This document shows positions 1 to 5,354 of a stretch of 5,513 bases of DNA, in pieces. The stretch's first letter is position 1, and each line of letters starts with the position of its first letter. This stretch comes from Planctomycetaceae bacterium UBA4655. GTDB lineage: Bacteria; Planctomycetota; Planctomycetia; Pirellulales; UBA1268. The translations under genes and the position numbers were made by a program. Location of the stretch: the NCBI GenBank assembly GCA_002405515.1, contig DHLZ01000156.1, positions 1 to 5,513 of the forward strand. Reading direction: 5' to 3'. The notes under the pieces are model-generated. The model was not told the DNA's origin and ran no database searches. It saw only the letters and a list, made by a program, of their open reading frames with translations.

Positions 1-1
1 C

Positions 2-211
2 AACCGGGCCCGCGCGGACGCCGGTGAACGCAGACGGGTCATCCCGCTGCCGGGCGATGACCAGTGGGCGGCGGTCGTGTGTTTCGCCCCCGAGCAGGTG
101 GCGTTCCTGCGGGATTCGTTCCACGTGAGTTTCGACGAGCCGCTCGATGCCGCCATCCGCAGCGGCCAGGAATTCGAGGACCGCGTTCGCCACACGCTCG
201 AGAAGGAGTGA
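2..211 (+). CDS. C-terminal end of an unrecognised protein (5' end outside window)
   Basis: An open frame runs from the left edge to a TGA and encodes the last 69 residues of a protein. The segment is mixed and protein-like (VIPLPGDDQWAAVVCF, then FDEPLDAAIRSGQEFEDRV, ending TLEKE), with an acidic, probably helical tail. Codon third positions are strongly G/C, as in the clear genes of this window. I do not recognise the family. It has no visible membrane segment. A weak stem-loop followed by a short T stretch lies about 160 bases downstream. The next gene on this strand starts 276 bases later, so the two are probably not tightly coupled. Confidence 0.5.
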   Translation, partial: NRARADAGERRRVIPLPGDDQWAAVVCFAPEQVAFLRDSFHVSFDEPLDAAIRSGQEFEDRVRHTLEKE

Positions 212-370
212 CGAGAAGAATCCCAGGCCGTTCTTGAAGCGAACCATGGCACGGCCTCCGGCGCGAGATGCTTGGCGGCCGGTAACGTCCTCGCACAAAT
301 CCGTGGACCGCCGGAGTGGGCGATGCTCTCGGGCCAGTTCAGCGAGACGAAATCCATCTGCCCCCGGCCG

Positions 371-401
371 TCCCGGCTGCGGCCCTCCGGGAGCGAATTT
401 T
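371..401 (+). terminator. Weak candidate stem-loop terminator
   Basis: The arms TCCCGG (371-376) and CCGGGA (387-392) can pair around a 10-base loop, and are followed by GCGAATTTT. The stem is short and only four T follow, eight bases include A or G, so this is a weak candidate for the end of the transcript of the upstream partial gene. It could equally be chance in GC-rich DNA. Confidence 0.2.
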
Positions 402-424
402 CCAGGGTTCACGTTCAAGCCCGG

Positions 425-446
425 TGGTCCGGGTATTCTCGGACCA
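425..446. repeat. 7-bp inverted repeat upstream of the SMP-30-like gene
   Basis: TGGTCCG (425-431) and CGGACCA (440-446) are exact reverse complements with an 8-base gap containing TATTCT. The site is centred about 52 bases before the chosen start codon of the SMP-30-like gene, so it could be a regulator site or a hairpin in the leader. No matching second copy was seen in the window. Function is inference only. Confidence 0.3.
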
Positions 447-487
447 ATGCCGGACGCCGCACCCCGTTTCAGCCCGTGGACTTCATC

Positions 488-1558
488 ATGCACAAAAGGT
501 TCCTGACGTTTGTGATTGGGTGGGCGGTCATCGCGGCGGCCCGAGCGGAAGACGCGTCGGTGGCCGGCGTCTATTTCGCCGAAAAGATCACCACCAGCCC
601 GCAGTTGCTCGCCAAGGGCATGGCCTGGTGGGACGGGCGGCTGATCATCGCCAATCGCGAGCCCGCCGCCCTGCATGCCTTCACGCCGCCGGACACGTTC
701 GAAATCTTCAAGGAGCAGGGGCTGACCAACCCGTTCGGCGTGGCCGTGGACCCGCAGGGGCGGCTGCTCGTCACCGAAAACAAGGACGAGGTCCTCTATC
801 GCCTCGCCCGGCTCACCGCGGACGGCACCGACGAGACACTGCTCGCGGAGGTCGGCGTCAACCACCGCGACAAAAGCACCTCGAGCGGCCTCTGCACGCC
901 GCTCATGTTGGCGACGCATCCCAACGGAACGATCTATTGGTCGGGCTATCCCTCGACCGGCACCCGCTATCTCCTGCCGGGCAAGGACCGCTTCGACCTC
1001 GAAGACGTCAAGATCGCCAAGCCGCACGTCGGCCATTCCTACGGCATCGGCCTCAGTCCCGCCCACGACTGGCTGTACGTGGCGTCGCAGCTGCCCGGTC
1101 CTGACGCCCGCGGCGCGTGGCGGTTTCCGGTGCGGGAGGATGGCAGCCTGGGAGAAGGAGAGTTCTTCATCGCGGTCAATCGGTTCACCACCACGCACCT
1201 CAAAGACCTGCCGCCGGCGAAGGATGGCTCCGACAAACTCCTCGGGTGGCTGGGGCGGATTCATGGCCTGGCCGTGGACGCCAACGGCTTCATCTACATC
1301 GGCGGTTCCGACGGCCACTCCTCGGGGAGCGGCATCGCGGTGTTCACGCCCGACGGCGCAACCTTGGCGGCGATGATCGTGGGCGCGACTGGTCCCAACG
1401 GCGAGCCGGGCCTGCCCACGAACGTCTACGGGCTGGCCTTCGGCGGCGCGGATGGACGCACGCTGTTCATCTCCGGCAAGGGGAAGTATCGGTTGTCTCA
1501 GGTCCGCCTGCCGGTGGCCGGTGAAGTGGTCTCCCGGGCGAGCCGCCAGCGTCCGTAG
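488..1558 (+). CDS. Secreted SMP-30/gluconolactonase-like beta-propeller protein
   Basis: This encodes 356 residues if started at ATG 488. That start is chosen because it gives a clean signal peptide (MHKRFLTFVIGWAVIAAARA, likely cut before EDAS); the frame is open further upstream to an ATG at 272, but that extension is basic, Ser/Pro-rich and hides the signal. No good Shine-Dalgarno precedes 488. The mature part has repeated propeller blade motifs: GVAVDPQGRLLVTENKDEV (about 84-102), LMLATHPNGTIYWSG (139-153), IGLSPAHDWLYVAS (187-200), GLAVDANGFIYIGG (260-273) and LPTNVYGLAFGGADGRTLFIS (309-329, in part). The last resembles the PTN..FGG.DG..L signature of SMP-30/gluconolactonase proteins, which are calcium-dependent lactonases or related esterases. 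The protein is probably periplasmic or secreted. Its substrate cannot be named. A strong terminator follows, so it is likely transcribed alone. Confidence 0.85.
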   Translation: MHKRFLTFVIGWAVIAAARAEDASVAGVYFAEKITTSPQLLAKGMAWWDGRLIIANREPAALHAFTPPDTFEIFKEQGLTNPFGVAVDPQGRLLVTENKDEVLYRLARLTADGTDETLLAEVGVNHRDKSTSSGLCTPLMLATHPNGTIYWSGYPSTGTRYLLPGKDRFDLEDVKIAKPHVGHSYGIGLSPAHDWLYVASQLPGPDARGAWRFPVREDGSLGEGEFFIAVNRFTTTHLKDLPPAKDGSDKLLGWLGRIHGLAVDANGFIYIGGSDGHSSGSGIAVFTPDGATLAAMIVGATGPNGEPGLPTNVYGLAFGGADGRTLFISGKGKYRLSQVRLPVAGEVVSRASRQRP

Positions 1559-1625
1559 CGGGCGTTCGCAGCCCGGCGGCGATTGCCCGGCGGCCGACGG
1601 CTCGCGTCGGTGGGCTGGATCCGGC

Positions 1626-1671
1626 AACGGCCGTGCCACCCGCGAAAGCGAGTGACGCGGCCGTTCTTTTT
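1626..1671 (+). terminator. Strong rho-independent terminator with GAAA loop
   Basis: AACGGCCG (1626-1633) pairs exactly with CGGCCGTT (1658-1665). The stem continues inward through a T-G wobble, G-C, one C/A mismatch, CAC with GTG, a second C/A mismatch and CGC with GCG, closing on a GAAA tetraloop at 1644-1647. C and then five T follow at once (1667-1671). This is a textbook intrinsic terminator shape for the + strand, lying 68 bases beyond the stop of the SMP-30-like gene, whose transcript it most likely ends. Confidence 0.75.
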
Positions 1672-1797
1672 CTCGTGTGACTCGGCGTGGCAGTTCGGGC
1701 GTCACTCGCCCCCGTCGGTCTCTTGCCCCGCCAGCTGCCGTACAGGAACGGCGTGCCCCCCGGGTCCTGAACGAACCGGTCGCTCCTCGCGCTGGCT

Positions 1798-1831
1798 CCC
1801 TCTCCCTCCGGGAGAGGGCCGGAGTGAGGGT
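1798..1831. repeat. REP-like palindromic element
   Basis: CCCTCTCCC (1798-1806) and GGGAGAGGG (1810-1818) form a perfect 9-bp stem with a 3-base loop, followed by CCGGAGTGAGGGT. This matches the form of a palindromic intergenic repeat that I know from many GC-rich bacterial genomes (CCCTCTCCC-n-GGGAGAGGG-CCGGgGTGAGGGT). Such elements are often found in many copies between genes; here it sits just before the IS91 remnant. Only one copy is visible in this window. Confidence 0.65.
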
Positions 1832-1866
1832 GCTCGGACGCGGCTCGCCTTGGCACCTCCCGCCCC

Positions 1867-2697
1867 ATGTCGCGTTGTCCGCTGGCCCCTGACCGCCTCC
1901 GCATCCGTCTTCACTACCGGGAACTCTCCCGCCGGCGGATGCGCTCGTGGTCACGCTCTGCACACCTCGGCCTCGAGCGCGCCTCCATGGTCGGCCCCGC
2001 GCATGACGCCACCGCCCGTCCATCCCTCCGCCCGCGCCTCGGCGCCGTCTCCTTCCTCCACCGCTTCGGCTCCGCCCTCAACCGCCACGTCCACCTCCAT
2101 GCATGCGTCACCGACGGTCTGTTCATGCCGGACCACGCCGGCGTCGCGTTCCTGCCGGCCAGGCCGGTCACGCCGGCCGACCTCGCGACGCTCACCGAGC
2201 GAGTGCGACGCCGGTTCCTGCGCTGGTTCCTGCGGACCAGACTCCTCGACGCCGAGGCCGCTGCCGACATGCTCGCCTGGGAGAAAAGCGGCTTTTCCGT
2301 CGATGCGAGCGTCCGAGTCGCGCTGGTCGATCGCGACGTGCCGAGCTACTTCAGAAGCCTCGAGCATCTGCTGCGATACTGTGCCCGGCCCGCCTTCGCG
2401 CTCGAGCGGCTCTCACTTCTCCCCCGAGGGAACGGCGGCCCCGAACGCATCCGCTACTCACTCCCGCGCCACAAGCGCGGCCAGTGGGTCGGCCCCGGTC
2501 GGAAGCGCAAGGCCACCGACCCGGCGCCGATCAGGAAGATCCTGCTCCATCTCGGTGAACCGCTCGAGCCGACGCCGCTGGCCCCGGCCCGAGGCCCGCC
2601 CACCAGCTGGGACGAGCTCGTGCAGGTGCATTACGACCGCGACGCGATCCAAACGTCGCCGGACGACCTGCTGGTGATCGACATCCGCAGCCTCTGA
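1867..2697 (+). pseudogene. Decayed IS91-family (HUH) transposase, N-terminal loss and internal deletion
   Basis: The open frame has 276 codons, but family similarity begins only near residue 57 (RLGAVSFLHRFGSALN, nucleotide about 2035). The HVHLH run (residues 74-78) is the HUH metal-binding motif of Y2_Tnp/IS91 transposases. The block FSVDASVRVAL (143-153) leads into EHLLRYCARPAFALERLS (166-183), where Y171 is the likely catalytic tyrosine. The C-terminus IRKILLHLGEPLEPTPLAPARGPP (222-245, in part) is the usual family ending. Two parts are missing. Residues 1-56 bear no resemblance to the family's cysteine-rich zinc-binding N-terminus. Between KRKATDP and APIRKI (about 217-222) the usual LTP-PPR-HRHRYHG-VLAPN region and following zinc-binding motif are absent, an apparently in-frame deletion of roughly 100 or more residues judged from memory of the family. 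It is therefore almost certainly inactive. ATG 1867 is only the first available start and may not be used. Confidence 0.8.
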
Positions 2698-2870
2698 CTG
2701 GTGCCGGTCGCGAGGCATCAACGCCCCGGACGGGCGACCCGGGAGACGGCCTGCGCCGAGCCGAGACAATCGCCATCGCAGCGGGGCGTGAGCGGCGTTT
2801 CGGCGTGTCGGGAAACCGCCTCCGGACTCCCAGGCCGCTTTCCCAGGGGCTCATAAGTGGCTCATCAGCC
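2020..2870 (+). mobile_element. IS91-family insertion sequence remnant, borders approximate
   Basis: The left border is set where transposase similarity begins; the right border is set at the GGCTCAT direct repeats after the stop codon. IS91-type elements transpose by a rolling-circle mechanism, lack terminal inverted repeats and make no target duplication, so the ends cannot be found from one copy. The 3' flank (2698-2870), where the replication origin end of such elements lies, contains small inverted repeats such as CGCCC/GGGCG (2722-2736). The right border is a guess. Confidence 0.45.
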
Positions 2871-2987
2871 CGGAAACCGTGGCGGAAGTGCCATTGGCCG
2901 GACTATCCTTTGTCAAAAATGCAAATGCCAAATGAGAACGAAGGCTCATCCGGCTTGAGGCGATCGAGTGAACCGCGATTGCCCAGA
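2698..2987. other. Non-coding 3' flank of IS91 remnant and AT-richer seam
   Basis: No convincing gene is seen. The first 150 bases are GC-rich and probably belong to the transposon's 3' end. GGCTCAT occurs at 2848-2854, 2859-2865 and 2943-2949. Bases 2910-2935 are unusually A-rich for this window and hold three close copies of AAATG. The short frame on the + strand here has a low-complexity translation and no ribosome-binding site. Confidence 0.45.
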
Positions 2988-2988
2988 T
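2837..2988. repeat. Short direct repeats GGCTCAT (x3) beside an A-rich patch
   Basis: The 7-mer GGCTCAT appears twice with a 4-base gap (2848-2854 and 2859-2865) and again at 2943-2949. The first pair is enclosed by GGGCT and AGCCC, which can pair. An A-rich run with AAATGC, AAATGCC and AAATGAG lies between. This may be the transposon end or a recombination seam; it is also the trailer of the convergent minus-strand operon. Confidence 0.3.
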
Positions 2989-3006
2989 CAAGCGGTGGAG
3001 ATCTGG
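2983..3006 (-). other. Stem-loop overlapping the isomerase stop codon
   Basis: CCAGATC (2983-2989) and GATCTGG (3000-3006) form a perfect 7-bp stem around a 10-base loop, and the TGA of the isomerase gene lies in it. No T run follows on the minus strand, so it is not a standard intrinsic terminator; it might protect the mRNA end or be chance. Confidence 0.3.
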
Positions 3007-3839
3007 CGGCGTAACCAGTCGACACTGGCCGCGAGGTTCTCGTCCGTTCCCAAACACTCGACCGACAGAACGCCGCTCCAGCCGGCCCGCTTGAGCAATC
3101 GGATGCACCCCTGAATGTTGTCGGCGTTCACCCCGCTGCCGATGGGCGACTCCGACATGGCAATGCCCGTCTCTTCCCCACGCAACCGGGCGGCCAACGA
3201 CGCGCTGACGTCCTTTACGTGCATGTAGCTCAACTTCGGCAAGAACCGTTCGACGAATGCGACCGGATTGCCCCCGGCGATGAACGTATTGCCCGTGTCG
3301 ACGTTGAGCCGCAGCCGATCCGTCGGAAAGAAGTTGAGCATGCGGTCCAAAATCTCCGGATCGTTCGTGTATGGCCCGTGCGTCTCGATATTGACCGTGA
3401 CCCCATAGTCCTCGGCCCATTCCAGGATCTGCCGGTAGCTTTCCCGCGTCATCGCCAGCACCTGCTCGTCGGAGTAACCGGCCGGCTTGAATTGCCCATC
3501 CGTCGTGTCGACGAACCGGCACCCCAGCGCCGCGGCGAACTGAATCGCCCGTTGAACGTAACGCACGCCGAAGGTCGCGCCGAGTGGCCCGGTGAGAGGA
3601 TAGCCCGCATCGATCTGAGACGTCCGCAGGCCGTGCGATTCTAGATAACGCCGAAGCCGCAACGGATTCGAGTCGAGCGAGACGGTCGGAGCGTAGCCGA
3701 GCCCCTGAATGAAATCCTGGCCGTCGACGACGCCGAACTCGATGTACGGAAGCCCGAACCGCTTGGCGGCCTCGACTGCCTGCTCGAATGACCCGCTCAG
3801 GCAGCGTAAGTTGTCGGTGTGCATGCTCAATTCGATCAT
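2988..3839 (-). CDS. Sugar phosphate isomerase/epimerase (AP_endonuc_2 / xylose isomerase-like TIM barrel)
   Basis: The protein has 283 residues from ATG 3839, the family's normal length. That start is preferred to TTG 3845 because a GAGGAG lies 8 bases upstream of the ATG, against only 2 from the TTG. Motifs in order: YIEFG (about 32-36, barrel strand with Glu), a GCRFVDTTDG strand, NIETHG (150-155) with the first metal-ligand type Glu, NVDTGN (179-184) with Asp, MHVKDV (206-211) with His and Lys, a PIGSGVNAD loop, and VLSVEC (257-262) with the last Glu. This Glu-Asp-His-Glu pattern is the divalent metal site of the family, which interconverts keto and aldo or epimeric sugars. No signal peptide, so cytoplasmic. 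ATGA overlap with the upstream ThuA-like gene shows co-translation. The exact substrate is unknown; inosose or ketose-type substrates are possible. Confidence 0.88.
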   Translation of the reverse strand: MIELSMHTDNLRCLSGSFEQAVEAAKRFGLPYIEFGVVDGQDFIQGLGYAPTVSLDSNPLRLRRYLESHGLRTSQIDAGYPLTGPLGATFGVRYVQRAIQFAAALGCRFVDTTDGQFKPAGYSDEQVLAMTRESYRQILEWAEDYGVTVNIETHGPYTNDPEILDRMLNFFPTDRLRLNVDTGNTFIAGGNPVAFVERFLPKLSYMHVKDVSASLAARLRGEETGIAMSESPIGSGVNADNIQGCIRLLKRAGWSGVLSVECLGTDENLAASVDWLRRQISTA

Positions 3840-4612
3840 TTGCAAGTCTCCTCGGACTTAGAACGGGCGGCCCACCGGCAGGCGTTGGCGATCAGCGTGC
3901 GAAAACCCTCGTCACGGTACGCGCTCACGTCGTGGGCCGGCAGAATCACCGCCACACGGCCCTTGGCGTGAGTCAAGGTCCACACGCTCGGATGAGAGGC
4001 GTCTTGCCCTCTCTCGGCCGCCGTCATGAGCACGCGACAGTCCTTCGACAGCGCCGTGGAGGTGTAAAGCTCGCTGATCAGATCGATCCGCTTCGGCAAG
4101 CCGCGCGTGATCGGGTGATCTTCGTCGGCCGCGGTCATGACGATCGGACCGTTGCGTCCGTGGCCGACGAACTTGGCCCCGAAGACATCGCGAAACTCCT
4201 TCCATGCCGGAAACGAGTAATACGAGCCATGCAAGCTGACGACGCCGACGCCGCGCTGGATCGCCGCCAGCAGCTTCGCCTTTTGCTCGCCGGGCAGCAC
4301 CTTGCGCAAGTCGCCATCGGCATAGCAATGGTTCATTACGATCAGATCTAACTCGTTGACGTCCGGCGCATCGAGAAAGCTCCCGTCCCTAACCACGCGA
4401 ATGCTCAGATCCGGCCGCTTCTCGAAATCGGCCATCATGGCTTTGGCGAATCCCTCGAAGTCGTGAGCGAATCCTCCCACCCAAAGCACGGCCTTGATCC
4501 GCTTCGGCTCGTCCGCCCGTGCGTGTGCCCCGCAAGTCGACATGAGCGTCCCGGCGATCACAGCGCCGAGAACGAAACCGACAATTCTTCTCCGAACCAA
4601 GGGATCGCCCAC
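3836..4612 (-). CDS. Secreted ThuA-like domain protein
   Basis: The gene encodes 258 residues when started at GTG 4612. This start is chosen because a GGAGG stands 5 bases before it and because it yields a proper signal peptide: basic MGDPLVRRR, hydrophobic IVGFVLGAVIAGTLMS, cleavage near AHARA-DEP (about residue 33). An ATG at 4855 in the same frame would add 81 Arg/Ser-rich residues running across a promoter and into the redoxin gene. The ThuA fold (glutamine-amidotransferase-like, PF06283) shows in VLWVGGFAHDF (42-52), DLIVMNHCYADG (89-100), GVGVVSLHGSYYSFPAWKEF (121-140), FVGHG (148-152), HPITRGLP (166-173), ELY (181-183) and a late GRV-VILPAHD (218-228). ThuA of Sinorhizobium acts in trehalose use through keto-sugar formation; planctomycetes carry many secreted paralogues of unknown reaction. 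It heads an operon with the downstream isomerase. Sugar-related role is inference. Confidence 0.85.
   Translation of the reverse strand: MGDPLVRRRIVGFVLGAVIAGTLMSTCGAHARADEPKRIKAVLWVGGFAHDFEGFAKAMMADFEKRPDLSIRVVRDGSFLDAPDVNELDLIVMNHCYADGDLRKVLPGEQKAKLLAAIQRGVGVVSLHGSYYSFPAWKEFRDVFGAKFVGHGRNGPIVMTAADEDHPITRGLPKRIDLISELYTSTALSKDCRVLMTAAERGQDASHPSVWTLTHAKGRVAVILPAHDVSAYRDEGFRTLIANACRWAARSKSEETCK
3848..3853 (-). promoter_or_regulatory. Shine-Dalgarno GAGGAG deciding the isomerase start
   Basis: On the minus strand GAGGAG sits 8 bases before ATG 3839 and inside the end of the ThuA-like gene. The start codon and the TGA of the upstream gene share ATGA. Together these fix the start and point to translational coupling. 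Confidence 0.7.
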
Positions 4613-4617
4613 ACTCG

Positions 4618-4622
4618 CCTCC
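4618..4622 (-). promoter_or_regulatory. Shine-Dalgarno GGAGG deciding the GTG start of the ThuA-like gene
   Basis: GGAGG on the minus strand with a 5-base spacer (CGAGT) to GTG 4612. It is the best ribosome-binding site in the window and supports the non-ATG start, which in turn exposes the signal peptide. Confidence 0.65.
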
Positions 4623-4656
4623 GCTCGCCAACGAATGAGTATACGAAATGCTGATA

Positions 4657-4684
4657 TTTCTACCACCCGCGAATCAGTTGCCAA
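4657..4684 (-). promoter_or_regulatory. Candidate sigma-70-type promoter for the ThuA-isomerase operon
   Basis: On the minus strand TTGGCA (4684-4679) matches the -35 box at five of six bases and TAGAAA (4662-4657) matches the -10 box at four of six, with a 16-base spacer. TG lies one base before the -10, giving an extended -10. A second -10-like hexamer, TATACT (4643-4638), lies closer to the gene and may be the real or an additional one. The region is markedly more AT-rich than its surroundings and lies between the truncated redoxin gene and GTG 4612. Confidence 0.4.
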
Positions 4685-4712
4685 CGAAGAAGGAGCAGGC
4701 GAACTGGCTGCA

Positions 4713-4722
4713 TGATCGATCA
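4713..4722. repeat. 10-bp palindrome at the redoxin stop codon
   Basis: TGATCGATCA is its own reverse complement and contains the TGA that ends the truncated redoxin frame. It marks the point where redoxin similarity stops and the ThuA promoter region begins, so it may record a joining event; chance is also possible. Confidence 0.3.
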
Positions 4723-5157
4723 CGTTGCCGCGCCGAGTTCGTGGGCGACCGAAGTCGCGTGGAGGTCGGCCAGCGTGAAGCCGGTGTCGAGATGGATGGG
4801 GAACGTGAGACCGAACTTCGTGCGATAGGCCTCGACCTCGGCGGGATCGTCGCATTCGCAGGCGACGCCCACGAACCGCATTCGCTCCTTGGCGAAGTCC
4901 TCCGCCAACTGGCCGAGCACCGGGGCGTATTCCTGCGCGAGCGGGCAGGCGGGATGGAGAAACGCGAAACAGACTGCCCGACCGTCGGATCCGAGCTGGT
5001 CGGCGAACGGCACAGCCGCGCCGTCGAGCCTGTGCACGACGAGGCGGTCAGCCGAAAGCGGCTTCGCCACAGGCGGCAGCGGTTCCGCCGCCGAGACGAT
5101 CGCGGCCAGCGGCACCAGCCAGCACCAGATCGGGTTTCGAACGACACGCCGGATCAT
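4720..5157 (-). CDS. C-terminally truncated secreted redoxin (AhpC/TSA-thioredoxin-like)
   Basis: From ATG 5157 the frame gives 145 residues. This start exposes a signal peptide (MIRRVVRNPIWCWLVPLAA, likely cut after IVSAA near residue 24); an ATG at 5340 would add 61 Arg/Ser-rich residues. The body begins VHRLDGAAVPFADQL (41-55), then AVCFAFLHPACPLAQEYAP (61-79) holds the peroxidatic-type Cys71 in the ACPLA motif used by a group of planctomycete redoxins, with no second Cys in CxxC position. FVGVACECDDPAEVEAY (95-111) and FPIHLDTGFTLAD (119-131) follow in family order. The protein then ends at LGAAT, exactly where family members continue with a TPE-type cis-proline segment, two strands and a helix. 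The active-site cis-proline is thus missing and the product is probably inactive. No good ribosome-binding site is seen, and a palindrome covers the start codon. It lies 107 bases upstream of the ThuA-like gene, same strand. Confidence 0.65.
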   Translation of the reverse strand: MIRRVVRNPIWCWLVPLAAIVSAAEPLPPVAKPLSADRLVVHRLDGAAVPFADQLGSDGRAVCFAFLHPACPLAQEYAPVLGQLAEDFAKERMRFVGVACECDDPAEVEAYRTKFGLTFPIHLDTGFTLADLHATSVAHELGAAT

Positions 5158-5165
5158 CCGGCGTG
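5145..5165. repeat. Perfect 21-bp palindrome over the redoxin start codon
   Basis: The left arm CACGCCGGAT (5145-5154) and right arm ATCCGGCGTG (5156-5165) are exact reverse complements around one central C. The redoxin ATG (5157-5155 on the minus strand) lies at the centre. As DNA it has the form of a dimeric regulator site; as RNA its one-base gap would form only a strained hairpin. It could also be a recombination relic. Confidence 0.5.
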
Positions 5166-5266
5166 AAGCAGTATCCCGACCATGGCCCGGCCCCCGAGCC
5201 GATCTTCGGGCCGAGGCAGAGCCCCTCGAGATTGATGCCGAGCTGCCCCTTCCAGACGAGCCTCTC
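5160..5266 (-). pseudogene. Decayed fragment resembling phytase-like esterase
   Basis: Directly upstream of the redoxin start, one minus-strand frame reads PERLVWKGQLGINLEG followed by LCLGPKIGSG and then GPWSGYCFTPDDPA. The NLEGLCLGPK core resembles the N-E-G-L-x-L-G-P signature of the esterase-like phytase domain (PF13449), as far as I recall it. The frame opens only after a TAA at 5324-5326, has no plausible start codon and runs on out of frame into the redoxin gene until a TGA at 5048, so it is not an intact gene. It is most likely debris of a gene cut by the insertion on its right. Identification rests on one short motif. Confidence 0.3.
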
Positions 5267-5354
5267 AGGCCTTGCGCTCGACTGGTGGCGAACCGCTCCG
5301 TCCCGCGGATAGTGTACGGCCGTTTACTCATGCCGTCCACCTGCCGGTCCGCCC

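Larger units (their letters stand above)
1559..1866. other. Non-coding gap between SMP-30-like gene and IS91 remnant
   Basis: This stretch holds a strong intrinsic terminator near its start and a REP-like palindrome near its end, described separately. Between them (about 1673-1795) I see no convincing coding frame: the open frames that cross it give Pro/Arg/Ser-rich low-complexity translations typical of non-coding GC-rich DNA. It probably marks the seam between the host gene and mobile-element debris. Confidence 0.5.

Noticed and set aside
316..1104. Long + strand open frame (262 codons) overlapping the SMP-30-like gene
   Set aside because: Its translation is Arg/His/Gly/Ala-rich with no domain; it is the out-of-frame reading of a GC-rich gene whose own frame has clear propeller motifs and a signal peptide.
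1467..1904. Minus-strand open frame across the terminator and REP element
   Set aside because: It includes the usual translated REP peptide (SGPLPEGEG) and crosses a strong terminator; no domain and no ribosome-binding site.
1951..2367. Minus-strand open frames opposite the IS91 remnant
   Set aside because: Low-complexity translations rich in Glu/Arg/Gly; antisense shadows of the transposase frame.
1583..2677. 364-codon + strand open frame across the REP element and IS91 remnant
   Set aside because: The translation is Ser/Pro/Arg/Thr-rich low complexity, while the overlapping frame shows the HVHLH and RYCARP motifs of IS91 transposases. The frame is long only because the DNA is GC-rich.
3219..4351. 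Two + strand open frames (141 and 187 codons) opposite the isomerase and ThuA-like genes
   Set aside because: Antisense to genes with clear family motifs, signal peptide and ribosome-binding sites; translations have no recognisable domain.
4613..4855. 81-residue N-terminal extension of the ThuA-like protein
   Set aside because: It overlaps the redoxin gene, is Arg/Ser/His-rich, and would bury a good signal peptide; GTG 4612 with GGAGG fits better.
4648..5166. 172-codon + strand open frame opposite the redoxin gene
   Set aside because: Antisense to the ACPLA-containing redoxin frame and crosses the promoter region of the minus-strand operon; the translation is rich in Arg, Glu and Gly without a domain.
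5158..5340. 61-residue N-terminal extension of the redoxin
   Set aside because: Arg/Ser/Gly-rich and without a domain; it hides the signal peptide that begins at ATG 5157.
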